From: Candidatus Poribacteria bacterium
Lineage (GTDB): Bacteria > Poribacteria > WGA-4E > WGA-3G
Reading direction: 5' to 3'
DNA length: 64,000 nucleotides
NCBI GenBank assembly: GCA_009841255.1
Contig: VXMD01000013.1
Location: forward strand, 43,431-107,430
In this document: one piece after another, positions 17,548 through 27,412 of the stretch
How the letters are laid out: each line of letters begins with the position of its first letter
Position numbering within the stretch: the stretch's first letter is position 1
Notes under the pieces: model-generated
What the model was told of the DNA's origin: nothing
The model's database searches: none
What the model saw: the letters and a program-made list of their open reading frames with translations, nothing else
Position numbers and translations under genes: made by a program

Positions 17548-18357
17548 ATGCAGATACACCATGTTTTGATGTGGGCTTGCTTTCTTGTCAGTTTATTAGT
17601 CGTTGGAAACGCAGCAGCTGATAGTATAAAAACGCAACTTGAAGCATCACCGCGCCACGGTGAATGGGTGAAAGTAACAACCGCCGATGCGCGGACCGTC
17701 AACACGTTTGTTGTTTATCCAGAGGTGAAAGAACCCGCAACGGCGATTATTGTCATCCACGAGATTTTCGGACTCACCGATTGGATCCGGCTCGTGGCAG
17801 ATACACTCGCCGCTGAAGGGTTTGTCGCAATTTGCCCTGACCTGCTTTCCGGTATGGGTCCCGACGGTGGCGGCACGGAGAGTTTCGGTTCCGGGGATGA
17901 CGTCCGCCGGACGATCCGTGAACTCTCACCTTCCCAAGTTACATCTGATCTGGATGCCATCCAGAAATATGCCCGAGACCTACCTTCAACCAACGAAAAA
18001 GTGGCTGTCTCCGGCTTCTGCTGGGGAGGCGGACAAACGTTCAGTTACGCCGTCAATTCCGACACCATTGCCGCTGGCTTCGTGTTTTACGGTCGTGCAC
18101 CGTCAACGGAGGACGTTCCGAAAATATCAGCACCCGTATATGGCTTCTATGGAGAAAGTGACAACCGTATCAATGCGACGATCGATGCCACGAAAGCCGC
18201 CGCGGATGCCGCAAGTGTTACCTATGAACCCGTCATCTATGAAGGTGTTGGTCACGCTTTCCTGAGACGCGGTATGGCAGATGACGCCAACGACGCACAG
18301 AAATCCGCCACCAAAGCCGCTTGGGAACGGTGGGTATCCCTCCTGCAAGGACTCTAA
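17548..18357 (+). CDS. Dienelactone hydrolase family protein, secreted
   Basis: 269 aa alpha/beta hydrolase with a signal peptide ('FLVSLLVVGNAAA'). The catalytic triad of dienelactone hydrolases is visible: Cys158 in 'GFCWGGG', Asp205 in 'GESD' and His236 in 'GVGHAF'. AAGGA lies before the ATG. It sits 10 nt after the RseB-like gene and could belong to the same transcript. Family members hydrolyse lactones and esters. The substrate is unknown, and export is less common for this family. Confidence 0.9.
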   Translation: MQIHHVLMWACFLVSLLVVGNAAADSIKTQLEASPRHGEWVKVTTADARTVNTFVVYPEVKEPATAIIVIHEIFGLTDWIRLVADTLAAEGFVAICPDLLSGMGPDGGGTESFGSGDDVRRTIRELSPSQVTSDLDAIQKYARDLPSTNEKVAVSGFCWGGGQTFSYAVNSDTIAAGFVFYGRAPSTEDVPKISAPVYGFYGESDNRINATIDATKAAADAASVTYEPVIYEGVGHAFLRRGMADDANDAQKSATKAAWERWVSLLQGL

Positions 18358-18478
18358 AGATTTTTAATTTTACCTTGCGGTTCGGTCAGGGATATTGAAT
18401 AAACAAAAGTTATTCGCGTGGATCCGCCTGCGCCGTTGTTGCAGGCTACCGATTTTTAGTCTTCCTTAAGGAACATAT

Positions 18479-19243
18479 ATGGCAAACCGACTTCAAGATA
18501 AGATTGCCGTTATCACGGGGGCAGCGCGCGGCATCGGCGCGAAAAGTGCAGAACTCTTTGCGGGTGAAGGTGCGGCTGTAGCACTCTGGGATCTGAATGC
18601 CGAACGTGGCGAAGAAACCGCACAGCAGATCCGGTCCGCTGGGGGCACTGCCCTTTTCTGCGAGTGCGACGTGACCGACGCGGCGCAGATTGAACGTGCC
18701 GTTGCCCACGTCACCTCTGAACTTGGCAATCCGAATGTGCTTTTCAATAACGCTGGTATCGCTGTTGTTGGTGAATTAGAAGAAATCTCCGAAGCAGACT
18801 GGGATCATCAATACGCCGTCAATGTGAAAAGCATCTATCTCGTTTCTCGGGCGATAATTCCGCTGATGCGCGAAGCGGGTGGTGGTTCAATTATCAACAT
18901 GGCGAGTGAATCGGCGTATGTCGGGTTCCCGATGCACCCCGCCTATACCTCCTCCAAAGCCGCTGTGGTACACCTCTCACGAAGCATGGCGGTTCGGTAT
19001 GCTGAAGACAACATCCGCGTCAACAGTCTCTGTCCCGGCACGATTAACACTGAACTCTACCAGGAATTCCTATCGAAGCAACCGGATCCAGAAGCGATCA
19101 ACACAGAAATTAAAGAGATGCATCCCTTAGGCATCGGCGAACCGGAAGATATCGCTTGGGCAGCCGTCTATTTAGCCGCCGATGAATCCAGGTACATGAC
19201 GGGTGCCCCGATGCTCGTCGAGGGTGGTATCCTCTCACTCTAA
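18479..19243 (+). CDS. SDR family NAD(P)-dependent oxidoreductase
   Basis: 254 aa classical short-chain dehydrogenase. Cofactor motif TGAARGIG (13-20), 'NNAG' (90-93), catalytic Ser143, Tyr156 and Lys160 (YTSSK), then 'CPGTINT' and the C-terminal 'YMTGAPMLVEGG'. Asp38 after the second strand suggests NAD preference. AAGGA upstream of ATG. Substrate not deducible; relatives include 3-oxoacyl reductases and sugar dehydrogenases. Confidence 0.92.
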   Translation: MANRLQDKIAVITGAARGIGAKSAELFAGEGAAVALWDLNAERGEETAQQIRSAGGTALFCECDVTDAAQIERAVAHVTSELGNPNVLFNNAGIAVVGELEEISEADWDHQYAVNVKSIYLVSRAIIPLMREAGGGSIINMASESAYVGFPMHPAYTSSKAAVVHLSRSMAVRYAEDNIRVNSLCPGTINTELYQEFLSKQPDPEAINTEIKEMHPLGIGEPEDIAWAAVYLAADESRYMTGAPMLVEGGILSL

Positions 19244-19945
19244 ACGGCATCCGACAACTCTATCCTTTATCCAGAAGATACCTCCGTCTACCTTCCTTTC
19301 AAGTCCACCAAAGAGGATAGATTCAATCTATCCCTTTATCCATTTCCCCCAATTTCTGCAGAATATGCAAGCATTTCGTCCTTAACTCCCGTCATTATAT
19401 ATCATGAAGTTTTCCACTGATATAGTGGATCCTAAAAATAAATAGACAATCTCCGCCCCTGGTAGGCGAGGTTTCTAACCTCGCCGATTATCCAGTGTCC
19501 ACTTAATTGTCGACTCCACTATATTGGCAAACGACGGGAATACAGCGTCGAGATTATTGCACAAATTCGGGCATTCGCCATTGTTGCCTGCCCTATTTGG
19601 TGCAGTGTTTTGCCAAGTGTTTGTCCTAAAGATTGCCTAATCTCACATTGAGCACACTATTTCAGATTGGCACATAAATTGCGAATCACTGTTTATGTTT
19701 ACCATTTCAATGGGAACTCGATGAATCCATACATACCCTAAGTTGATGCCTAATAGGTTCTTCGAGTAAAATTCCTGTCCTTGCCTTCCTAAGGTGCTAT
19801 GTCTATAGAAAAATTGTATCGAATTCCTTTCTTTTTCACATTTTGAACCCTTTCTGCGCCAAGATTTCGTCTTAAAAGAATAGAGGGTGTGAATCGTATG
19901 TCCTGCTGAGTTTTGGGAGATTTTGCATTTGATGAGGAGATCCGC
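19244..19945. other. 700-nt intergenic region with a MITE-like element
   Basis: No coding signal is convincing here. It contains the element at 19413-19524 described separately, with GGCGAGGTT-TCT-AACCTCGCC (19465-19485) at its core. The last 130 nt form the leader of the sigma-propeller gene, with GAGGAGA before its ATG. No T-rich terminator or clear promoter was recognised. Confidence 0.5.
19413..19524. repeat. Inverted-repeat element with internal palindrome
   Basis: The left end carries ATATAGTGGA (about 19420-19429) and the right end TCCACTATAT (19515-19524), so the element is bounded by 10-nt inverted repeats. The left end also forms the small hairpin TCCACT-GATAT-AGTGGA. The centre holds the perfect 9-bp hairpin at 19465-19485, one of a dispersed GTAGG-type family in this window. 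No coding capacity. It is probably a non-autonomous insertion. Confidence 0.5.
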
Positions 19946-22078
19946 ATGAAAAGGGAAGACGATGTTCAATTGATTTACAGAATATTATCGGGCGATGCAG
20001 CCGCGTTTCGCGTTTTAGTCGAAAAGCACCAAAAGGGTGTTCACGCGCTTGTGTGGCGGAAGATCGGGGACTTTCACTATGCTGAAGAGATCACATAAGA
20101 CACCTTCCTTCGAGCCTACAAGAAACTCTCAACGCTCAAAGATCCGAATCAGTTTACTGGATGGCTTTATGTCATCGCAAATCGACTCTGTATTGATTGG
20201 CTCCGAAAGCAAAAGTTTACGATGCAATCGTTGGAGGATACACCCGTGGAAGAAATTGACAGGGCCGCTTATGAACATCATATATTCGAGCAACAACGGA
20301 CGGAGATCGCCGAGAATCGCCGTGAAGTAGTGAAACAACTGCTAGCAAGGCTGCCAGAGAGTGAGCGCACGGTTGTAACGCTCTACTATCTCGGCGAGAT
20401 GACAACGAAAGAGATTGGTAAATTCTTAGGGGTGTCGGTGGATACGATTAAGACTCGGCTCCGACGCGGACGAAAACGCTTACAAGAGCAACAGGTAGAA
20501 CCTTTCGTTTCTGAAACACTCGGAACTATTCAATTCCCTGCACACATAACCGATCAGATCATGCAGCAGGTCGCCGATATTGGTCCCATACAACCGCCGG
20601 TTGGTAAACCCTTGCTACCGTGGATAGTTTTCGGCACAGTTGTCGTTGTGGTTATGTCAATGCTCGGTGTGAGTAACCAGTATCTGGCTCGGTTTCAGAA
20701 ACCGTATAGTTTTGAGGCAGAATCTGAACCGACTATCGAAATCATTGATGCGTTTATTGTTCTTGATATTGCGGCAAAGCCATCTGTGCGAAGTCAAGGC
20801 GGACGGATTGATGCCTCCCAAGAAAGCAGAGGTGTCGGTACCCAAGTCTCCCACACGACCTCAGCATCTCTTGCATCAGGGGATACCGTCACGTTTGCCC
20901 GCACAGCAGAACTCAAAATCGAACAGACTTTGACCCAAGCGGATGGCTTAGCATCCGATACGGTTCTTACTGTTTTTGAAGACAGCTACGGCACGGTATG
21001 GTTTGGAACGACTGACGGGCTCACCCGTTATGACGGCAAGAATTTCCAAACCTTCACAACAGAAGATGGTTTAGCACAGAACACGATAGGGCTTATCTTT
21101 GAAGATCAGCGAGGCATGCTTTGGTTTGCTGACGGTGTGCTCTCAAGTTTTCTGGAGAGAGGGAAGCCTATAGACGTGTCATGGATGGAAACGCCGTTGA
21201 GTGAACTCGATATCGAACTGCCTAACGAAACGCCCGAAGGAATGGCAAGACGTATTCCATCAAAAGGCGTGAGTCGCTACGACGGTGAAAAGTTCAGGGT
21301 TTTCACGACAGCCGACGGGCTTGCTGGTGATACCGTTAAGGATATCTTTGAAGACGAAGCAGGCACGCTTTGGTTCGCAACAGGGTTCGGTGTGAGTCAC
21401 TATGACGGAGAAACTTTCAACACTATCACCGTGAACGGACCAATAGGCATGGATGTATTACCTGACTGGTGGAGTCACATCACGGCAATTGCTCAGGATA
21501 CAGCAGGCAATTTTTGGTTTGGTAGCACTGCTGGCATTACCTACTATAATACCGAAACGTCCCAATTCCGCCATTTTGCTATCGACGAGGATTTCGCTGC
21601 TTTCCAAGAGATGGGACAAGCACGAAGCACACACGTAACGGACCTGCAGTTCGATGTGAACGACAACCTTTGGATAAGTCAAAGTGGTGGAGGCGAAGAG
21701 AATAGCGGCATTCGTCGGTTCAATGACAAAGAACTGGCGATTTTTCCGCAAAGTGAGCAACTGCCGATGAATAGCGTTGACAACATTATGCAGGATAGGA
21801 ATGGTAATCTTTGGTTTACTGGTGTTAAGAATGCGGAGAACCAGCCGCCAATGAGACACGAAACCGAAGAAAGTGTTAGCCTGGTTTTTCCTGAAACTGA
21901 ATCCAGCATAAGTGTATACAATGGCAAAACCTTCCAAAACTTTAACACAGCCGATGGTCTGCCGAGTAACCGCGTCTGGTCGGTATTTGAGGACAGCCGC
22001 GGCAAACTCTGGTTTGCTACCGATGAAGGTGTTGGCGTAGGCGTTTATACGCCTGCACCAGCTCACAAAGAAAATTAA
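19946..22078 (+). pseudogene. ECF sigma factor fused to membrane-anchored beta-propeller, interrupted by TAA
   Basis: One reading frame runs from ATG 19946 (GAGGAGA upstream) to 22078 with a single interruption, TAA at 20096-20098 (codon 51). It falls inside sigma region 2, 'DFHYAEEIT*DTFLRAYKKL', where relatives normally have Gln; one C-to-T change explains it. Beyond the stop come the rest of region 2 ('FTGWLYVIANRLCIDWLRK'), region 4 ('LPESERTVVTLYYLGEM', 'TIKTRLRRGRKRLQ'), a membrane helix ('WIVFGTVVVVVMSMLG') and about 380 residues of Reg_prop-type propeller blades ('GTVWFGTTDGLTRYDG', 'GTLWFATGFGVSHYDG'). The intact form would be a sigma factor tethered to an outside sensor. Planctomycete ECFs with WD40 tails are a precedent. 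A 618-aa product from ATG 20222 is possible but has no Shine-Dalgarno and lacks region 2. Confidence 0.8.
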
Positions 22079-22095
22079 ATAGAAGGAGTTTTTCA

Positions 22096-23313
22096 ATGCA
22101 AAAACGATTACATACGATATGGCTGGCTGTATTTCTGCTATCATTACATTGGACAGTATCCGTTGCTTACGCAGCGGAACTCAAAATTGAAGAGACCCTA
22201 ACCGAAGCAGATGGTTTGGTATCCAATAATGTGCTTGCTATTTTTCAAGATAGCCACGGCTCAATATGGTTCGGAACGACCGATGGACTCACCCGCTATG
22301 ATGGAGAGAATTTCCAAACCTTCACAACAGAAGATGGACTTGCACGAGACACGATAGGACTCATCTTTGAAGACCAGCGAGGCATGCTTTGGTTTGCTGA
22401 TGGTGTGCTTTCAAGTTTTTTGGAAAGAGGAAAGCCTATGGATATGTCATGGATGGAAACGCCATTGAGTGAACTTGATCTCACGCCGTATAACGAAATG
22501 TCCGAAGGAATGACAAGGCGTATTCCAAAAGGCGTGAGTCGTTACGATGGTGAAAAGTTCAGAATCTTTACGACCGCCGACGGTCTCGCCCGTGATACGG
22601 TTAAGGATATCTTTGAAGACGAAACTGGTACGCTTTGGTTCGCGACATCGTCTGGTGTGAGTTACTATGATGGGGAAACTTTCAACACTATCACCGTGAA
22701 CGGACCGATGAGCATGGAGGTATTACCTGATTGGTGGGGTCAAATTACGGCAATTGCGCAGGATACAGCGGGAAATTTTTGGTTTGGCAGCACTGCTGGT
22801 ATTACCTACTACAATAGCCAAACGACCGGTTTCCGTTATTTTGCTGTTGGTTTGGATTTCGCCCCTTTCCAAGAGATGGGAAAGACAGCAACCGCAAATA
22901 TAACAGACCTGCAGTTCGATGCGAAGGAAAACCTCTGGATAAGTAAAGATGGTATAGATAAGGCGGACAGCGGTATTCGCCGATATGATGGCAACAAACT
23001 GACGACTTTTCCGCAAAGTGAAGCACTTCCGATGAATAGCGTTGACAACATTATGAAGGATAGCAGCGGCAACCTCTGGTTTACCGGCGTTAAGAATCTG
23101 CCTCCGAGGTTAAACGAAACCGAAGAAAGTGTTAGCATGGTTTACACTGTAGCCAATGCTGGTGTAAGTGTCCATAACGGTGAGACGTTCCAAAACTTTA
23201 ACACAGACGACGGTCTACCGAGCAACCGAGTCTGGTCGGTATTTGAGGACAGTAGTGGTAAGTTCTGGTTTGCTACGGATGCCGGTGCCGCAGTAGGGGT
23301 TTACCTGCCTTGA
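22096..23313 (+). CDS. Secreted Reg_prop beta-propeller protein, paralogue of the preceding sensor domain
   Basis: 405 aa with a signal peptide ('LAVFLLSLHWTVSVAYA') followed at once by a propeller closely similar to the C-terminal part of the preceding gene: 'ELKIEETLTEADGL' here against 'ELKIEQTLTQADGL' there, with the same blade order to the end. GGAG upstream of ATG, 18 nt from the previous stop. It has no sigma or membrane part, so it looks like a secreted copy of the sensor produced by partial tandem duplication. Reg_prop blades are known from hybrid two-component sensors that bind glycans or other ligands. Confidence 0.85.
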   Translation: MQKRLHTIWLAVFLLSLHWTVSVAYAAELKIEETLTEADGLVSNNVLAIFQDSHGSIWFGTTDGLTRYDGENFQTFTTEDGLARDTIGLIFEDQRGMLWFADGVLSSFLERGKPMDMSWMETPLSELDLTPYNEMSEGMTRRIPKGVSRYDGEKFRIFTTADGLARDTVKDIFEDETGTLWFATSSGVSYYDGETFNTITVNGPMSMEVLPDWWGQITAIAQDTAGNFWFGSTAGITYYNSQTTGFRYFAVGLDFAPFQEMGKTATANITDLQFDAKENLWISKDGIDKADSGIRRYDGNKLTTFPQSEALPMNSVDNIMKDSSGNLWFTGVKNLPPRLNETEESVSMVYTVANAGVSVHNGETFQNFNTDDGLPSNRVWSVFEDSSGKFWFATDAGAAVGVYLP

Positions 23314-23379
23314 CCTAAGATTTCTTCCGTCTTTACGATTAAGACATCAAATGAAACCAAAATGAAAGAGGTAAAACAG

Positions 23380-26300
23380 ATGAAAAAGATTCTTCAATAT
23401 ATCGCTTGTTTTTCGATAACAACTCTTTTTGGGATTCTTTTCTTGTTGATGGGTTGTGTGAAAAAGGAGATTACGCGCCAAGCGGATTGGGAAACCCATT
23501 TCCAAGGTCTCTATTTTGTGGATGCCAAACACGGATGGATCGTAGGACATCAGGGGTGGATTCTCCATACTGCCGACGGTGGCGAGAACTGGGAAAAACA
23601 GACGGTAAACACAAATGAGGATTTCAAAGCAGTCTATTTCACAAATCTCCGCAACGGTTGGGCAGTCGGCGATAAAGGATTAATTGCCACAACTGACGAT
23701 GGTGGACGGCATTGGACGCTACAGAACAGTGGGAGCCATGCTTTACTTTTGGATGTCTTTTTCGTCAATTCAAAGCTTGGATGGATTGTTGGGCGCGATG
23801 GCGCGCTTTACACACAAAATGGTGGAAAAACGTGGCATCATCAGCCGATAAGCGAGTTTGGGCTTGGTGGTACCTGGTTCGTGAGCAAACATCGCGGCTG
23901 GGCGGTTGGCGACTATAATCGAAGTTTTTTGACAAATGATGGGGGACAGACTTGGCACAGACAGGAGGCTTTGGTCAGAGAAGATAAAATGCTTTTCAAC
24001 GTCCAGACAGTCCGTTTTATCGGTGATTCTAAGGGATGGTGCGGTGGCACAGATGGGACCATTTTTCACACGACCATGGGTGGCACACAATGGCAGCAAC
24101 AGAGGAGTCGATTTCCAATAGCGATGGGGCATATCGCTCCAACTGTTAGAGACATTGATTTCATGAACGATGATCGTGGTGTGATGGTCGCTCAGGGTGG
24201 GTTTATCAACCGAACGGAAGATGGTGGAGACAATTGGCAATTGGTGGAAAGTCCGACCAAGAATGACTTAACCGGTGTTCAATTCATAGGCCCTAAAGAG
24301 GTATGGGCGGTCGGTTTAAATGGAACACTGCTACACTCGACTGATGCGGGCGTCACGTGGGACATGAAAAGTGGCACGACGGCAAACAGTCTAAATAGCG
24401 TTGCGTTCGCAGACGCAGACCGGGCGGTTGCTGTTGGTGAACATGGTGCTATCACGATGAGTGAGGACGGTGGTAAAACTTGGACAGACTTGGATATGGA
24501 TGTCTGGCATCGGATTCGGAACCTATCTTTTGCTACTGACAGGGAAGGCTGGGCGGTTGGAGATGGTGGACTTATCCTCCACACAACCGATGCAGGTCAA
24601 ACGTGGGAACGGCAATCCAGTGGCTGGTGGTATACGCTGAATGCCCTCCATTTCATCAATTCAAAAAAGGGCTGGGTCGTCGGGGATTTAGGCACAGTGC
24701 TTCATACAGTGGATGGTGGGGAAACGTGGATACAACAAGCACCGCGCTACTTTCATGAGATGATTAAAGGGATCTTTTTCCTTAACGAGAAAGAGGGTTG
24801 GGTGGTCGGGTGGCCCGGTATTATCTTTCAGACCAAGGATGGAGGAATCACCTGGAAACGACAGAATAGCAACAGCTACAACGAACTCTATGCCGCCTAC
24901 TTCATCGACAGGCACACCGGCTGGGTGGTTGGACAATTCGGTGAGATTCTACATACGCTCGATGGCGGAAAAACATGGAAGTTTCAACGCAGTCGAACAC
25001 AGGCAAATCTGAACAAAGTCTATTTTGCCGACGTAAATCACGGGTTAATTGTCGGCGATGACGGTGTGATTCTAACCACCACCAATGGAGGTGTGACGTG
25101 GGAATTGCAGAAAAGCGGCACATCCAATGATCTTTACAGTTTCTCGCTTTCCCCCGACGGCATTCTTGCTGTCGGTGAAGGTGGGATTGCAATGCGTTAT
25201 TCTGTGGATACGGAGAAGTTCATTGTCGAATTGCCGCCTGTGGCGGAAGACATGGAAGTGGAGGCAACCCCAGCTGAACCGATTGAATATTATTGGGAGG
25301 TTATGCGTCAGGGAAACTGGCGCTCTGCTTTCACTGATATCTATTTCCTGTCGACACAGCGCGGGTGGTCAGTCGGGGGTGGCGGCGTCATTTTACGGAC
25401 TACGGATGGTGGCAAAACCTGGCAACCCCAACAAAGTGGTGTAACAAGGGATTTGCAGCGGATTCTCTTTATTGATGAGAACTGTGGCTGGATTGGTGGA
25501 CAAGGGGTGTTCCTACGAACCGAAAACGGTGGTGAGACGTGGCAAGCGATCCATAAAGGGCTACAAAACTTCCGAAGTATCGCAACGATGCACTTCATCA
25601 ACCCCAAGGAGGGTTGGATCGGCGTTGATAAGGGGCAAATCTTGCGGACCAGCGATGGCGGTAAAACCTTCCACTTGCAGAAAACCGGGACAACGAATCA
25701 GCCAATCGCGGACTTACATTTTGTTGATAGCAAAGAAGGGTGGGCAATTGCGCCGCAACGACGAGATGGTGGGTTGATTCTGCATACCGTTGATGGCGGT
25801 GATTATTGGCAAATTCAAGCACAAACACATCAACGAGGTGTCGGGGTCCATTTTTCAAATACCCAATCGGGTTGGGTGGTCATGGAAGATGGGAGTTCGC
25901 TGCTCACGACAGATGGTGGGGGGACATGGAAACAAATTCCGAGCATAGATTTCGGAGTCCGTCTCCATACCGTGAAATTCTGCAATCACACCGGAGCGTG
26001 GGGATTTGTTGAGGGACAAGTAATTTTCAAGACGCAAAACCGAGGCGAAAGCTGGGAAACAGTAAGTTTTTCACTTGAAACGGAAGCTGCAGATGCCGAA
26101 GCACAAAGTTGGATAGACAAAATGGTAGAGGAACGCCCCTTCAATTTGACGTCCCAAATTACCAACGCACATTTCTTGGCGAATGGCAAGGGGTGGGCAG
26201 TCGGTGGGGTGCTGGTTCAAGAGGGGACTTCGGACGGGAAGGATTTTGACAGTTTTAATAAGACGCAAGCGTCTAGCGGTCAGATTTATTACACTACGGA

Positions 26301-27219
26301 TGGCGGGAAGACTTGGGAGCATCAATTTGGTGAATCGCTTGATGACTTACGCGATGTCCTGTTTCTTGATGAACAGCGAGGTTGGGTTGTCGGAGATAAT
26401 GGCACTTTGTTTTCAACAGCGGATGGCGGAGAAAGTTGGAAGCGTTTGAAGAGTGGCACCACCCAACGCATTGTTGATGTCCATTTTGTGAGTCGTAATC
26501 CCGCATGGGGCTGGGCGATGTCCCGCGATGGGACCCTGCTTTACACCGTTGACGGTGAGGACTGGTCAATAAACTTGCCAGAGGGGCTTGCAAGCGACAT
26601 TCTGGATGGGCGGAAACGCCCTGCGAACGCTGCGACTTCCATAAACGATGTTGCCTTTGGGACGTTTTCTGAGGGATGGGCTGTCGGTCAGAGTGGAGAG
26701 ATTCTCCACAATCGGGATGGCGGTTTAATTTGGACGCTTCAACGCACTTCAACTGGAAAAGAGCTCATAGGGATCGATATGAAATTCGCACCGCTTGGCT
26801 GGGCGGTTGGCGCCAACGGTGTGATCCAGCGAACCGTTAACGGTGGAGACTATTGGAAATTTCACGAGACCGACACAGGCTATGATCTCTATGCGGTGTC
26901 GTTTATTACCAAACGGAAAGGATGGGCGGTTGGACGGGGTGGGATTCTTTTGTACACTTCCGACGGTGGATTTACTTGGACATCAAAGTTGAGTCGTCTG
27001 CCAGAATCCCTGTATGATATTTTGGCATTCTCTGAACAGGAACTTTACGCAGTCGGTGCCTCTGGAACCATTATTCATTCCACAGATGGCGGGGAAACTT
27101 GGGAGCAGGAGCATACCGGTATTAACAATGATTTGTACGCAATTACGCGGGTCAAAGATGGTAATACACTATGGGTCGTTGGGCAGGGAGGCGTTGTGCT
27201 ACGCCGTCCTAAACGTTAG
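23380..27219 (+). CDS. Giant lipoprotein with about 28 Ycf48/BNR-like propeller repeats
   Basis: 1279 aa from ATG 23380 (GAGG upstream); an ATG six codons earlier has no Shine-Dalgarno. Signal peptide with lipobox 'LLMGC'. Almost the whole chain is repeats of about 45 residues with the pattern 'GWAVG..G.ILHTTDGGKTW', as in the photosystem II assembly factor Ycf48 and BNR repeats. I count 14 repeats, an acidic Pro-rich linker ('LPPVAEDMEVEATPAEPIE', near residue 630), then 14 more. Ycf48-like propellers have seven blades, so this equals four propellers. Not a photosynthesis gene here; probably a surface adhesion or sensing protein. A few blades are degenerate. Confidence 0.88.
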   Translation: MKKILQYIACFSITTLFGILFLLMGCVKKEITRQADWETHFQGLYFVDAKHGWIVGHQGWILHTADGGENWEKQTVNTNEDFKAVYFTNLRNGWAVGDKGLIATTDDGGRHWTLQNSGSHALLLDVFFVNSKLGWIVGRDGALYTQNGGKTWHHQPISEFGLGGTWFVSKHRGWAVGDYNRSFLTNDGGQTWHRQEALVREDKMLFNVQTVRFIGDSKGWCGGTDGTIFHTTMGGTQWQQQRSRFPIAMGHIAPTVRDIDFMNDDRGVMVAQGGFINRTEDGGDNWQLVESPTKNDLTGVQFIGPKEVWAVGLNGTLLHSTDAGVTWDMKSGTTANSLNSVAFADADRAVAVGEHGAITMSEDGGKTWTDLDMDVWHRIRNLSFATDREGWAVGDGGLILHTTDAGQTWERQSSGWWYTLNALHFINSKKGWVVGDLGTVLHTVDGGETWIQQAPRYFHEMIKGIFFLNEKEGWVVGWPGIIFQTKDGGITWKRQNSNSYNELYAAYFIDRHTGWVVGQFGEILHTLDGGKTWKFQRSRTQANLNKVYFADVNHGLIVGDDGVILTTTNGGVTWELQKSGTSNDLYSFSLSPDGILAVGEGGIAMRYSVDTEKFIVELPPVAEDMEVEATPAEPIEYYWEVMRQGNWRSAFTDIYFLSTQRGWSVGGGGVILRTTDGGKTWQPQQSGVTRDLQRILFIDENCGWIGGQGVFLRTENGGETWQAIHKGLQNFRSIATMHFINPKEGWIGVDKGQILRTSDGGKTFHLQKTGTTNQPIADLHFVDSKEGWAIAPQRRDGGLILHTVDGGDYWQIQAQTHQRGVGVHFSNTQSGWVVMEDGSSLLTTDGGGTWKQIPSIDFGVRLHTVKFCNHTGAWGFVEGQVIFKTQNRGESWETVSFSLETEAADAEAQSWIDKMVEERPFNLTSQITNAHFLANGKGWAVGGVLVQEGTSDGKDFDSFNKTQASSGQIYYTTDGGKTWEHQFGESLDDLRDVLFLDEQRGWVVGDNGTLFSTADGGESWKRLKSGTTQRIVDVHFVSRNPAWGWAMSRDGTLLYTVDGEDWSINLPEGLASDILDGRKRPANAATSINDVAFGTFSEGWAVGQSGEILHNRDGGLIWTLQRTSTGKELIGIDMKFAPLGWAVGANGVIQRTVNGGDYWKFHETDTGYDLYAVSFITKRKGWAVGRGGILLYTSDGGFTWTSKLSRLPESLYDILAFSEQELYAVGASGTIIHSTDGGETWEQEHTGINNDLYAITRVKDGNTLWVVGQGGVVLRRPKR

Positions 27220-27248
27220 TGGACATTAACCATTTGAAAAAAAACAGT

Positions 27249-27277
27249 TTGACTTTGCTGACAACAAGTGATATATT
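27249..27277 (+). promoter_or_regulatory. Promoter of the toxin-antitoxin operon
   Basis: TTGACT (27249-27254), 17 nt, TATATT (27272-27277). The predicted start is about 27284, giving a leader of roughly 130 nt before the antitoxin ATG; TTGGAGGG precedes that ATG. Confidence 0.55.
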
Positions 27278-27412
27278 ATATACAACTGACAGGAAAGGGA
27301 TGCTCCCAAATGCCGAGTTTTGTCTGTATCAGTGAAACAATAGCGAGCAAGTTGCAAGCGATCCCATGTGTATAGCACGTAAAGATCATTCCGTCTTGGA
27401 GGGTAAACATAT

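Noticed and set aside
20096-20098. Use of TAA as a sense codon or a readthrough signal in this organism
   Set aside because: TAA ends many other genes in the window, and its context here (TAA followed by G) is not a known leaky one. A nonsense mutation is simpler.
23380-27219. Photosystem II assembly factor
   Set aside because: Only the repeat type matches. There are 28 repeats instead of seven and no photosynthesis gene in the window.
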